DNA of 64,000 nucleotides from contig NW_006921533.1 in assembly GCF_000340215.1 (NCBI RefSeq), forward strand, positions 8,043,940 through 8,107,939, given 5' to 3'. Positions 30,387 through 42,600 of the stretch are shown here, piece by piece. The stretch's first letter is position 1. Every line of letters begins with the position of its first letter. Under the pieces are notes generated by a model that was not told the DNA's origin, did no database searches, and saw only the letters and a program-made list of their open reading frames with translations. Position numbers and translations under genes: made by a program. Origin of the DNA: Pseudocercospora fijiensis CIRAD86. Lineage: Eukaryota > Ascomycota > Dothideomycetes > Mycosphaerellales > Mycosphaerellaceae.

Positions 30387-33290
30387 TCAAGCCACACCAC
30401 CAACGAGCAATTGTGCAAGACCCTCTTCTTCACTCCTTGCTGTAATCTTGACTGTTACCCCAGACTTGGCACTGTATGCCATCCGTACCGTGCTGGCAAC
30501 CTTGCCGCCGGTGACGGACTTGCCATAAAGCTTGAGCGTGTGCGTGGATGTTGACAGCGCGACTTCCGTGCCTTCGAGAGGCTGCATGCCAAGAGTCTTG
30601 ATCAGCATTTCGACGGCATCCGTAATGGCCTTGGCATTCGACAGCTGTAATGTCTCAGATGCCTCGGTCTCAATAGGTAGGCCAGAAAAGATGTTGTCAA
30701 ATGAGCCAGCGAAGGCAGGAAGTATGTAGTCGGCACCAGAGAGCTCGAGATCCTCGACCTGATACTCGTCTTCGTATCCGCCCTCCTCTGGCTCGCCTGT
30801 TGAGGGATCCATTTCCTTGAGCGTGAATTTGAGGACGTTGGTAAAAGATGCTGCGACGGGCTGGTCTGCAGGTCTTGTGAAGGACACGTAGACGGTACCT
30901 GGCTCGTCGGTCTTGAGAAGCTCGGCGGGGATGATGAATCCATCATCGACAAGCGGCGACTCCTCTTCCTCCTCGGAGCCGGAAGGTGTGCAGATGACCG
31001 TGACGTCGGAGAGGACGTAGTCGGCGAGAGTGTTCTTGATGTTGAACTGAAGCACGACATGCTCTTTGAACAAGTGCTTGACGGCGCTGACCACATATTC
31101 GGTTTCTGATTCGGTAAGGTCGATAACAGGCGAGCTCTTGAGCACGCCGCCGTATGAGGAGAATTCGGGAATGGCTTGCAGTTGCGAGGCATAGTTCTGT
31201 GTGGCAGCAGTGGCGGTCTCGGCGACTTGTGCTGCAGATGCATCGGTCTTCTTTGGTCCAACGGTAGGCGCCTTGAGGGTTGGCGTGGCGGTTGTGAGCT
31301 TCTTCTGTCGGTCCTCGGCGAGAGACTGTTCTCGTGATACAATCGGGACGTTCGAGAAGTCGAAAGGATTTGCAAAGGCCTCCGCGCTGCCACCATTGAC
31401 GTAGTGCGCGAGTTGGTCTTCAAGGACAGGCAGGGAGAACATGGAGTCTAGAGAATGTCAGTCAACTGCGGCAAGACCATGAACATCGACCCAGCTCACC
31501 GTTTCGCACGAATTTGGCTGCGACCTCATCATCTTCCTCCTTCATCAGGCGAAGATTGAGGGCAGCACGGTCACGAACTTCGTCGTCAGTATCGTCCAAA
31601 CATCGAGTGAGCAGCACGCCAACACTGCGCTTGACTTCTGGATCCTTCTGACCCACGCCGAACTTGGCCAATGCAGTAACAGCAGCAGCTCTCACGATCG
31701 CATTCTCCAGCACGACTCGGTTGTAGATGTATCGGATGTACTTGGTTGGCTGCATGGTCTTTGGTCCTTCCATTCCCAGCACGTGCAATATTCGGACGGC
31801 AAGCTTCGTAAACTCGCAGTCCTCAATGAACTCGCAGAGATGCGCAAGAGCTTCTTCTTTGCTTTCTGGGACGAACTTGATCAGATCGAAGATGCTCTCA
31901 ACGACTGCACGCTTGAAGTCGTAGCCACCCTCCTCGCGCAAGATTCCAGACAAAAAAGCCAGCATACGTGCTTGCTTGGAGGGGAACTTCAAGCACAGAG
32001 TTCGGATGGCCTCGACTATGGTGACTTTGAACTCGTCGGTGATCTCGGACATGAAAGTGCTGATCTGGGTCATGAGGCGGTCGACCGAGGACTCATTTCC
32101 AGTCTTGAGAAGAGTAGTGATGGCAAAGGTTGCAATTGAGCGGTTTGAGTTGGAGATGAGGGATTCGATGTCTGGGTTACATTGTCGTACTGCGTCTGGC
32201 TTGAACGAGGCGAATTGGTGGAGGATTCGAATGGCGGCGAATTTGGTGACTGCTCGTGGAGATGTGAGGAAGAGCTGCAGGACGTGGATCGCTTGGCCAA
32301 TCTCGGCATCTGTGAGGTCGGACATATCGCAGATGGCCTTGGCGGCTTCAAAGTTGACCATCTCGCTCTTGTCCCGCAGCCATTCATCCAGCAACTTCAT
32401 CATTGGCTTTCTCAAACTCGGGTCGTCCTCCGCAAGCTTGGCTGCCAGTCGCACAAGCATGACTCGGCCAGCTGGGCTCTTGACCACACCAGCCGCACTA
32501 TACTGCTGCACCATCTTGACCAAAGCCATGCGATCGTGCGAGCGCATCTGATAAAGCAGACCAATTGCATGGTATTGTGTCATGTAGTTTGTGTTCGCAG
32601 CAGCTAGGTTGTGTGCTGAGCCTCCAAAGCCCATAAATCCTCCTGAGGATTTAGCTGAGCTGGCAGCCTCCTGTGTCTCGCTCTGCCATCTCCGGACGAT
32701 ATCCCTGGCGATTGGTAGTAGGTGGTAGGAGCTGACCAGTGCTGCGGAGGAGACTGAAGGCGTCTTGTCCACAATAGCAGTCTTGATATTGCGCTCAATT
32801 GCTTGGACGGTACTGGCGTCGATTATGCGGCATAGCGCTCGAATGGCATTCGCTCGGTAGACAACATCGCTCCCTACCGCGGTATCCTTCATGATACTGC
32901 TCGTGACCATGATGACATCTTCGGCGGTGTTGGCCAGCTCCTTGATGACCAGATATACCATCTGTCGGAGGGAGGCATCTTTGTTCTGGAACAGCTTAGA
33001 GATGGCGAAGAAAAGGGTGGTGGCTTCGTTGGTTGGGAACTTCTCGCCGGTGAAGAGGAGGAGTGCGATTTTGGTAAGGAGGATTCGACATCTTCGAGGC
33101 GACACGGGCGATGTGTTGAAGACTCGGGCTGTATGGAGAAATGGATATAGTCAGAAATCAAGGCGGAAATAGGGATAGCTGGCATAGCATTCGGGTCGGG
33201 GAGCAGCTCACCTTCTTGGAAGACGGAAGTCCTGTCGACCTTCACGATTCCCGCGTCGTCTTCGTCCTTTTTGTATTGCGCCATGGCCAT
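30387..33290 (-). CDS. SEC21: Coatomer subunit gamma (gamma-COP)
   Basis: Three exons: 33290-33212, 33128-31500 and 31447-30387, with introns of 83 and 52 bp. The spliced protein of about 922 residues matches Sec21 length. The N-terminus reads MAQYKKDEDDAGIVKVDRTS then VFQEARVFNTSPVSPRRCR. A long adaptin-type alpha-solenoid follows, with KLFQNKDASLRQMVYLVIKE and VYRANAIRALCRIIDASTVQ. An acidic linker leads to the C-terminal appendage domain (from about VIDLTESETEYVV). Gamma-COP is part of the COPI coat F-subcomplex and acts in Golgi-to-ER retrograde transport; it binds dilysine cargo signals and Arf1. It is divergent from the phosducin-like gene, with 219 bp between start codons. Confidence 0.96.
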
Positions 33291-33509
33291 GTTGGGAGGG
33301 ATGTTGATTTCTCCTTTACCAGTGCATCGCCGAGATATAATTCATAGAACTGCTGCTAGAACTACCAAACGCTGGCTCTGGGGAAACAGCGACGTTGCGG
33401 GAGGGAGGCTTGGCATGCGGCTCCGAAAGTCAATCTGAACCAAAGTCACTGCCTACAACGACACGTAAAAGAGTGCACACTCTCCTCACCCTAACCCACA
33501 CCCAATACA
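33291..33509. promoter_or_regulatory. Bidirectional promoter, gamma-COP and phosducin-like genes
   Basis: Only 219 bp separate the two start codons, so the genes must share this region for initiation. No specific element is identified. Confidence 0.55.
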
Positions 33510-34354
33510 ATGAATATGGACATGCCAGTCAACGTCCCTGTGGACGATCCGAACGCCGACACAGAATGGTAATAATCCTCAGTCACTTCTCTGCCAAAAT
33601 GGTACAGTGTTGCGTCGCGCAAGCTAGAATGGTTCACCAATACTGAGTCTCGGTCCTCAGGAACGACATCTTGCGGAAACATGGTGTCATACCAGAGAAA
33701 CCACCGTCGCCGACACCTGCCATAGAGGAGGCCTTAGTCCAGGCACGCGAGCTGGCACATGAGCACAGATTAGAGGGAAAGGACCTGGATGAGCTGGACG
33801 AGCTGGAGGATGACGAAGATGAAGCATTCCTCGACCAGTATCGGCAGAAAAGGCTGAATGAACTGGCGACACTACAGCAAGCGAGCGTCTACAACCAGGT
33901 CTATCCAGTGCAGAAACCAGAGTATTCGAAGGAAGTCACCGAGGAGTCGAGCAAGGCCTTCGTGCTTGTCTTGCTCACCTCATCAACTGGCACAAATCCA
34001 GAGTCTCAGCTCATGATTGAGCTGTGGCGAGACTTGGCCAGGAAGTTTGGCGATATCAAATTCTGCCAGATGCAGGCCAATCTCTGCATAGAAGGATATC
34101 CCGATCGCAACACACCGACTGTGCTGGCATACAAGGATGGTGAGATCAAGAGGCAGTTGGTGACCTTGAAAGAGCTCAATGGCGTCAAAACGTCCATAGC
34201 GGACATGGAAAAGATACTGCTTGGCCTGGGAGCACTGCAGCACAACGACTCGCGTCTCAAGAAGAAGGAGGAGGATGCTGAAGAGGTGCCGAGGAGAGGC
34301 ATATATCAGAGCACGAAGAAGAAAGATGATGACGACGATAGCGACTGGGACTGA
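33510..34354 (+). CDS. Phosducin-like protein (Plp2/PDCL3 type)
   Basis: Exons 33510-33568 and 33661-34354 flank a 92-bp intron that splits the tryptophan codon of DTEWNDILRKHGVIPEKPPS, a conserved phosducin-like motif. The roughly 250-residue protein has a charged helical N-terminal domain (LDELDELEDDEDEAFLDQYR then QKRLNELATLQ) and a thioredoxin-fold C-terminal domain (FGDIKFCQMQANLCIEGYPD then NTPTVLAYKDGEI). It ends in an acidic tail KKKDDDDDSDWD. Members of this group are co-chaperones of the cytosolic chaperonin CCT and help actin and tubulin folding. The short-intron start matches family members exactly. Confidence 0.93.
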
Positions 34355-35060
34355 GGCGCATGCCGGCCACGAGAAGGACCTTCTCTCTGCTTTCCAAGAG
34401 CGATAGCGTCTGGCTATGCAACGCACCAAACCCAATCTTCCACACGTCGTTCTCTCTGAGTACATCCCGAAAGTCTCACGCCTCATGGGCGCCTTCTCTT
34501 CGCATCACGAACCCACTGGAAAGTGACACAAGCGCTCTGCCACCGCTACAATGCAGCAGCAAACTGCACACGCTTAGATATTAGACGACGGCTTGTGCTC
34601 TAGAAAATGGGAAACCACAAAACAACGCTAACAACCTATACAGTCGCATATCACACTATACTCCCGTCAATCATTATTCGATGATCGTTTGGAATGCTGA
34701 ATCGTCTCGGGACGTATTGCCATCGCAAGCATTTGTACCCAATACTTGGCACAAATTCACACTCACACTCACACTCACACCCACCTAGGGCTAACATGTG
34801 AGCACAGCTTGCACGTGTGAACGAAGCATGCATGTGAGTATCGGAACTTGCATGTGAAGCGTTGAGTTGGCCTCCTGACACATGCCATGCGGGTAAGAAT
34901 GACTTGACTTCGACCACTTTCCAATCTGCAATGCAACATCTTCCACGCCACATCCAAACAACATCCAGCGCTTCAACATCTACCTGCCTACACCACATCC
35001 AAACGTCATCCAGCACTTCAACATCCACCTACAATACTACACTTACATTGCTGAGACATC
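34355..35060. other. Intergenic region with short repeats
   Basis: About 700 bp. It contains a CACACT microsatellite at about 34759-34780 and a roughly 38-bp segment (CCACATCCAAAC...TTCAACATC) duplicated at 34948 and 34993, just before the next gene. No gene is supported. Confidence 0.45.
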
Positions 35061-36068
35061 ATGGATTCGGACAGCCACGCTCTAAACGACATCGACATGC
35101 CCGAGTACCCAGCGCCTCAAGTGTACTCTAGTCGCCATTTGGACCCAAGTATCCTTGAGCTCGACGCCAACCAAGCCGTCGCACTTGGACTTCCGGCAGT
35201 GCCACTCCAACGCTTGCCATTTGACGATGATTGCGGCGGCTCGAGATGGGTAGAGAAAGAGGACTTTGAGAATGCTCACCACCGTGACTTGTTCCGACTT
35301 CCAACGCTTAACGAAGCCAGTACGAAATTGTCCACCTCGGCAGAACGTGAGGAAGACGTCAACGTTGACAAGGTCATTGGCGAAACTCAGCAGCTTGGGA
35401 CAGGCGCTCGCCAAGACTCAGTCTTCGAAAGGTACAAAAGGCGGCAGGATTTTGACGAAGATAGCGTGATGATGGGTCAACCTGAGAACAATCAAGACAC
35501 CGCCCGGGTCCGGAAACGCATAAAGCGAGATCATCAACTCGCTAGTCCGACCACAGCCAATTCTCTCTATACTCAACAAGTCAATCTCAAGTTAGAGGCT
35601 AAAGGATCTCAGCATGGCTCTCAAACCGACCCGATCACGATCGAGGACGAAGAAGACGCTCCTCAACCTACCCTAAACATATCTCAGTCAGATCCAGACA
35701 TTATCGACTCCGAACCCGACGAGGGCGATGCCACTAGCACCATCACCACCAACCCCTCTTCCTCCCGCGCCCCACCAGGCACCTGGACCACAGAACTCCG
35801 CAGCCTGATCAACGAGCTCCGTCGTCCCAACGGCCCCTTCAACACCAACGGAATCTCGTGCGCGAAGATCATCAAGGCCCTCTATCCAAATTTCACACTC
35901 TCTCACTTGTCTGATCAAGAGCTTGCCAAGAGAGTCAATGCGCAATGGAAGGAAAGAGACTATCCGAACAAAGCAGATTGGGTTCGGATTCGTGGAATGC
36001 GGCAGCAAGATGCGCAGCTGAGAGATGATCTTAGGGCCAGAGTCAGAGGGACGGGGATTTTGAGTTGA
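35061..36068 (+). CDS. Orphan protein sharing C-terminal domain with the 6.4-kb gene
   Basis: A single-exon 335-residue protein of unknown function. The N-terminal two thirds are hydrophilic and probably disordered, with a basic patch (RVRKRIKRDHQLAS) and an acidic one (ITIEDEEDAPQPTLNIS). The last 95 residues (from about TTELRSLINELRRPNGPFNT to RVRGTGILS) align with the C-terminus of the protein at 6408-7634. Shared points are a leucine-rich first helix, FN.NG, CA+++K.L..N, a central LA.R+...W..R and the RGTG ending. The basic patch preceding the domain is also shared. The two genes are on opposite strands and 28 kb apart. Confidence 0.72.
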   Translation: MDSDSHALNDIDMPEYPAPQVYSSRHLDPSILELDANQAVALGLPAVPLQRLPFDDDCGGSRWVEKEDFENAHHRDLFRLPTLNEASTKLSTSAEREEDVNVDKVIGETQQLGTGARQDSVFERYKRRQDFDEDSVMMGQPENNQDTARVRKRIKRDHQLASPTTANSLYTQQVNLKLEAKGSQHGSQTDPITIEDEEDAPQPTLNISQSDPDIIDSEPDEGDATSTITTNPSSSRAPPGTWTTELRSLINELRRPNGPFNTNGISCAKIIKALYPNFTLSHLSDQELAKRVNAQWKERDYPNKADWVRIRGMRQQDAQLRDDLRARVRGTGILS

Positions 36069-36194
36069 ATTGAATTGGAGGCGGGTAGAGGGGTGATTTT
36101 GCTTTGATTGTGCTTTGGAATGCTTTTGAAATGGCCTTATTGATAAGTACGATAGAACTTATCCAGCTACGCCTACGTATATTTAATAGTTCCA

Positions 36195-37204
36195 TCAGCC
36201 CCACCCTGTTGCTCGGCGATCGTCCGTAAATTGGGGAGATTCATCACTGGCAAACGCAGCATACGAATCCAAGAGTTCAATCATAGCGTCCCGCACCTCA
36301 GTCTGGAGTTTCATTGCTCTGTCTCGTGCGGTCTTCCCAAGAGAATCTCTAATCAGCGGGTTTGCCCCGTAATCAAGTAAAATCCTTGCAATGTCGAGTT
36401 TTCCGCGCTCCACAGCTTCGTGCAAAGGTGTACCTAGGCCGAAAGCTCTTTGCAAGAAATAACACTCTAAACCCTGGTACATGACGTTATTGATCGGAGG
36501 CTTCTTGTCCAGAATCAGCTGGACAACCTCGTCCTGATCTTGCATGTCCCTTCGAGCGGCGTAATGAAGCAGTTGGCCGAATGAAATCGAGCCTCCACGG
36601 CTGAAGAGGAGTTTGATTACATCCATGGGCGCGCTCTGAACAGCTACAGAAAGTGGGGTCAGGTCAAGATCACAGACTGTGTTGGGGTCTGCACCATGGT
36701 CTAGAAACCATAGTGTCAAGTTGTAGTCCGATACAACCATCCTACGTGATGATGTTAGATGCAAAGCCCAAGTTCGTTAAATGAAGGTGCAAAACCTTAT
36801 GCCATAGCGGATGGATACGCAGGTCCTAACTTCGAGTTGATAGCCCAGCCATAAGTCAATAGAATCTCGAGGATTTCGGTATTTTGAGTGTATGTTGCGA
36901 TCTTAATGTGCTCTTCCACTATCTTCACTTTTCTAGAAAGGAGGAATGTGACGGCTTCAGCGTGCTGATGCTCAATCGCAAAGTGGAGAGATCTCCCAGG
37001 TGCCTTAAGGTAGTTTTCCGCTCCATGGAGTGTCGAAAGCTCGAGCATGGCGACCTCGAGCGCGACTAAATCCCCATGGAGTGATGCATCTTCTGCCCTG
37101 TTGATGGCGTCGAGTACTGAGTCATTGATACCGGCATCGATCGGAACGTATTCCATCCTGGCATGGAAGTCCAGTTGCGCAAGTGCTTGCTGCACGTCAG
37201 ACAT
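36195..37204 (-). CDS. Ankyrin-repeat protein
   Basis: Exons 37204-36819 and 36741-36195 on the minus strand, with a 77-bp phase-2 intron (GTATCC donor, TCTAAC branch, GTAG acceptor), give about 310 residues. Ankyrin units are clear in the second exon: LTLWFLDHGADPNTVCDLDL then TPLSVAVQSAPMDVIKLLFS, and GTPLHEAVERGKLDIARILL then DYGANPLIRDSLGKTARD. The first exon has weaker units (RSLHFAIEHQHAEAVTFLLS). Such proteins act as binding scaffolds. There is no other domain, signal or membrane segment. The frame is open upstream to 37405, but MSDVQQALAQLDF is the likelier start. Confidence 0.8.
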
Positions 37205-38451
37205 GATGGCGAGTATGATGGCTGTGCCGAAGCTGGAGGGGTTGATGTGAAAGACGAGGTGGGCGAGCTTGCGGTTTTTACAGCTTCTAGACATCAATTC
37301 TCGCGGGACCGAGAGCATTGAGACACAGATTCGCCTGAGCCACTTCAAAGGCTGTTTAAGGATCTTGCATTCAACTCTCTCAAATTCGGAAGCAAGTATT
37401 AGCAAGACGTAGTCTAGTTTGGAAGACTTGGGCCCGCTCTTTGTCCAAACAATCCTTTAAAACGGCGTTGAATTTGTGCATGTCAATTCTGGCTCGAGAG
37501 ATCTTAGGTTAGAGCTAAAGATAAATTCATGGACACACTTCAGAGATTGATGCTTTTTAATGTGGCACACTTTAGCGCTCACTTGATGTCGAAGGTAGGT
37601 AGATTTCTTGTTTCGCTCGTGCAGGAGGCATCGCAAGCGGACAATGAGAAAAGGAGAGCGCCCTTCTTCCGAAGACCCCATGGACGAGCTTTGTGTGTTT
37701 ACGGTGGCCAAAGAGTCTTGGATAGCGGTGCTGTGGAAGAACAACAGAGTCGACGACAAATTCAGCTTCAAAGTTCGGATCGCTCCTCATGTGTCATCTC
37801 GTCCACACAAGGATGTCGTCGTCTCAACATGAAGGCAACACTGTGACGTATTTAGCACACGCACGAGTCAGTCTTCATAACCATAACTTCGTACCTGTTG
37901 CCCTTCACTTGCCTTTGCCAAGACTCTTATAACTTCAATTCTCTTCCACAAAAAAAGCAACAGCCAACTTAAGACACTCCCAGTCCCCCACTGATACCTT
38001 GTCTGAAAAGGCGAACGCAATGATTTCTAGAAAACCTCCATTTCTTTCTCGCCATTGAAATCCGAAACACCTGACACAGACACCCTGGTCTTAAAACGTA
38101 TGAGAGCATAATCATTAACGGTCAGTGCCTCGAATTACGACACAGCGATCGTCAGGACTGTGAACAATCGCGGACGAGTTGGGCTGAAGTTGTATTGTAG
38201 TGTATGGTTCATCCTAGGTTTGTAGTCAGTAGTCAGTAGTCATCTGCGGTAGGAAAAGTTTCATGAGAGAATGGGATAATGCGACATTCCAAGGAAAGCA
38301 TATCTTGAAGATGTGAAATCTCTGCTCTTCGCTTCTCGCGCTCTTCTTCCTTTCGCAAATTTCCTTGTGGCTCCGCTGTCGACTGCACCATCAACGCATC
38401 ATATCAACGAACACCGAAAGCAAAAGTCGGAAGCTTGGAAGACTCGTCATC
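37205..38451. other. Long intergenic region
   Basis: About 1.2 kb with small open frames only (for example 37529-37846), none with recognisable features. The last 170 bp is the probable leader of the secreted-protein gene. Confidence 0.4.
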
Positions 38452-38820
38452 ATGCGTACCACAATCGCGACACTCCTGTTACTCTCAGCAGGCAGTTTGG
38501 TAGCAGCAGACGCTTCACCCGACGACCGACCAGGCGGTGCTGCTAACATCGAAAACGCCATCACATCTTACCTTTCGCAAACGACACTGCCACCGGCAGT
38601 GACATCCCTTGCCAACGCTTTGAACTCAGCAGGCGTGACAGGACCAGTTGTCATCAACCTGAGTGCCACCGGAGGAGACTCAGGAGAGTCATCAAGTGCA
38701 AGGCAAACCGGAGACAGGACGAGAGATTCGGAGGGTGTGGCTGCTGCAACTCCAGCTCCACAATTCTTGATGGCCGGTGCCATGGGCGCAGTTGGAGCGG
38801 CCGTACTTGGGATGATTTGA
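38452..38820 (+). CDS. Small GPI-anchored secreted protein
   Basis: A 122-residue protein from the ATG beginning MRTTIATLLLLSAGSLVAAD, a clear signal peptide (cleavage likely after VAA). The mature part is short, rich in S, T, G and A, without cysteines (LTPVTSLANALNSAG-like stretch at about residues 45-62). It ends with APQFLMAGAMGAVGAAVLGM, a hydrophobic tail after small residues, as in GPI-anchor signals. The frame is open 29 codons upstream, but those residues are basic and would bury the signal peptide. It is the last single-copy gene before the repeat block, a position in which effector-like genes are often found in plant-associated fungi; that role is not shown. Confidence 0.72.
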   Translation: MRTTIATLLLLSAGSLVAADASPDDRPGGAANIENAITSYLSQTTLPPAVTSLANALNSAGVTGPVVINLSATGGDSGESSSARQTGDRTRDSEGVAAATPAPQFLMAGAMGAVGAAVLGMI

Positions 38821-39680
38821 GGAGGGCGACAGTATGTTGAGCAAAGGTTGGCCGTTTTAGGCCCGACTAGAGGGGGTGCCTTCACGGGTAATGTGCATGA
38901 AGCGAAGGTGTTCGGTGGTATTTGGCGTTTTTGGCTTGATCCGACGGGCTATGTAGCAGGGTGAGATACGGTATGCTTCGATTCCCAATTGTATTCATCG
39001 TTTTCCAGGAGCAATCGCGACAGAAGTTCTTTGTAGCAAGGGGTTTGAAGTCGCGATACACCCAAGACGATAATTAGATGTCTCCACAAGACCATGATTT
39101 GGCCTGTTTTGTCTCGCATTTCGCGCTCGCAAGATTGCTGTCTTATTCACATCATGTCAAGAACACCTTGTGATAATTGCCGATGGATTTGCGTACTGGC
39201 CAAGGCAGCTGCCAGCGCCAGGCTCGTCGCGTTTTTAGTAACTCTCACCTTCGAGTGGACGATGACAGCTATATCACGGTCTTGCCAGCAGCGCCGTACA
39301 GTGCTCCCCAAGCATACCATAAGGTAGAGGCTGCTGCTTGCGAGCTTCGAGGTAGCTGTCAAGATCGTCAGCGTTGAGGCTCTACACCTACATACCCTTG
39401 CGGATCTGCTTGTTGTCGGCCGAGCTCGCTACAGTACCTGCCAGCAGCTATCACACCTCATCATGCTACAGTATCGCTTCCCAGCGCATATGTTGTCAAT
39501 GCATCCATGTTGAACATGGAACAGCTCTCGTGGAGATGAGGAGTGCAGATCCGTACCATACGCCAAAGCTATGCAATATTCTTTAGATGTGGATTGGCTG
39601 CCAACCTTGGCCGGTGCGTCTGTCGGCTTACTCGTAAAAAATGGGTATCTTGGTGCTGGTTGTGCGGCCAAGGCGTCTAC
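38821..39680. other. Intergenic region bordering the repeat block
   Basis: About 860 bp of normal base composition with only short frames. The shift to TA-rich, CpA-poor sequence is abrupt at about 39690-39720. Confidence 0.45.
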
Positions 39681-39689
39681 CTCCGAGAG

Positions 39690-42600
39690 AGGAACTACAC
39701 CGCTTTTTTAGTAGTTTCTTAGCCTTTGGTCCTCTGTTTTATATATAGAATCCTCTACTATCCTATAGATATCGTATCGACGGTTTTCTAGTAGTATAGA
39801 CCCTTCTTAGGTATTATCACGTATACTATACGTCTTACTAAAATCGATAGTAGCCTATAGAAGGTTCTAAAGTCCTCTTTCGCTAAGGGCTATACTTCTA
39901 AGTAGAGAATTGCCGAGACTCGAGTCCTAATAACTATAAGGTTAGTATATCGCTATTAGGTTAAATAGCGCCTATTTAGAGAGTTATATCTACCTAATTA
40001 TAGTACTAAGAAGGGTAGTAGAAGGCTTTTGCTAGCGGTAGAAGAAGAGTAGCTTTTTAACCTTCTTTACGATAAACCGTATACCTTTTTCTTTAAAATA
40101 ATCTAATCTCTTATTAAAACGAGTTTCTACGACTTTAGCTAGTTAATAAAGGTAGTAAGGGTATTAATTTAAAGCCGAGTATACTCTATATAGTACTAAA
40201 GAAGATATAGGGTTAGACTCGTAGAAGGTAGTAGATTAAGGCGAAGGAAGGAAACCTATTACTTTAAGCGTTATAGGTTATTAGATATATAAAGTAGCCG
40301 GTTAATCGATTAGTATTTATTAATAAGACTACCTATAATTAGAAGACTAGTTAGCGTAAGTATAGATAGTTACCTAAAGAAATAGCTTGTATCTAGTACT
40401 AATATACTAAGCGAGAAGTAAGGTAGTTAATCCTACTAGTATTTACTATATACGGCTATATACTATATACGTACGTATACTAAGGTAGTAAGGTTTAATT
40501 AATAGCGAGCGCTTTTAAATCTAGCTAGTCGAAGAAGCGCTACTATACCTTAAAGATAGTCTACCTATTATCCTATAATCTTTATTATAGAGTTATAGAT
40601 AATACTAGTATTTACTACGTTACGGAAACTTTTTTACTAATCGCGACGATCCTATCGATAGGATCGCTTAGGATCCTTAGGATCCTTAGGATCGTACGTT
40701 AAAGATCTTGTCTAATAGGATCGTCGCGATCTAGAAATTCTAGCAAATCTAATCGTAGTTAGAATTTTATTCTTTACCGTCCGACTCGTATATCGAGTTA
40801 GGCTTAAGTCGTCGTAGGTGCTAGTACTAGTATTTGAATTATATTTTCTATCGGATCTGTATATTATACGATTATTACTTCTACTAATATCTAACGTTTA
40901 TACGTATACTCGGGTAACTACTATTATTTATATACGTCTACTACGTATACTAAGTTAGTACCGACTTAGCGACCGACTCGTATAGTATTAATAGATTTCG
41001 TTATATTATATAGGGCATCTATTTATTACGGTTAATAAGAATGTATTCTATTCGTCCTCTACGGCTATATTAAAGCGATATACCTCTACCTTCTTTCGTT
41101 TGTTTCCTTTCGACTTCTTCTTCTCTTTTACTATATATCTCCTAATTCTTCGATCCTACGTCTCCTCGTTAAATACTATCTCCTTAACTTTGCCGCCGTC
41201 CGCCTCTATATCCGCCTACTATATCTACTCCCCCTTTTCTAGCCCTAATATATCCCTAACGCGATTACTTACCGCCGCGAATAAAGTCTTGTCTATTATA
41301 TAAGACTAGTTAGAATACCTACTGTTCTTATAGTAATTAGCGCGTAATCCTTCCCTATTATTATTACCGCGGTATATCTATACCTTTTATATTAATTGTC
41401 TTTAGTTCTATTATATTCTATTGTCTCGGTTATACTTATACCGTTGCCTCCTCGTACCGAAGTAAACGGATTAGTAGCCTCCGTCGGCTCCTAATCTATC
41501 GCTTAGAAACTACTCTATAGTATAGGTAGTCTAATATCGTTTTTCTTAGGTAGGGCCTCTGCCTCCGCTAACTTATCTATTATATTATCGCCGGCTTTAA
41601 GTTGTTTACTTAATTGTTACCCGGTAGACGCTTTAGGACCTATCGATTATATTAGTAGGTAAGAGAAATACGGCGCTCGTAGACTACTCTTACTATAGCG
41701 CTCGATCGATCCGCCTTTATCGTCGGAATCTAAAACGACGTCGATTGCTATAAGTATATCGATATCGTTACGTACGCTCTCGAAGTTATTTACTAATAAT
41801 TTAGGGGTATCCTATACTCTGCCTATATACTGTATATATATCTTCTACGCTTTCGATAACCGAAGGTTACGAGTAGATTAATCCGTCGCATTCTACGTAG
41901 TTATCCGATCTAGGAACGGCTAGTATATTAACTTATAATCTAAGGCTAGCTAGATCGCTTTACCTCTAACTTTAGTTAAATACGACTCTATCGACTATCC
42001 GGTTAGTATTCTACTAAGTACCGTAGCGGTAGATAATATTATAAAAGGGGTAACTTTATAGTAGTACTATTTAATATGTGTCTTCTAGCCTCGCCGATCC
42101 TACCGGAGTAGTATACCCGCTCGACATTTGTATATAAGCTTACTAAGGTAGCGCGTAGTATATATCGACCGTTAGCTATTATCTAGTAACTATACTATTT
42201 AAGAGAGGGTTTTACTAGTTTCTCGTTATAGTACTCGAAGATTTAGTTATCGAGTATCCTCTTAGCGTATACTATCCTTTTTAGAGTATTAGTTATTGCG
42301 ATCGGTACTTAGTTTATTAAGGTCGATCGGATATAGGTATTAATATAGCCTCGCTCCTTTCGTATAGCTTCTCGTAACTATTCTAATATTAGTCTCGATG
42401 CTATTATATTAGGATCTCTACCGACTGCTTAGACTACGTCTCTCGACGGTATATAGCTATCCGGCTATAGCACTATTATACGTAAAGCTAGTAATCGATC
42501 GTAGTTTTTACTATATACCTCCTTAATTGTTTCGTCTACCTATACTAGGGTTTAAATAGTAGGAAACATCGTCTTATATCCTCTAGCCCTAGTTAACGTA

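Noticed and set aside
38365..38451. Upstream start for the secreted protein
   Set aside because: The 29 additional residues are basic and would place the signal peptide internally.
41100..41303. Plus-strand 67-codon hydrophobic frame in the repeat block
   Set aside because: The opposite strand reads as a charged coding remnant (around 41300-41000), so this is probably its shadow.
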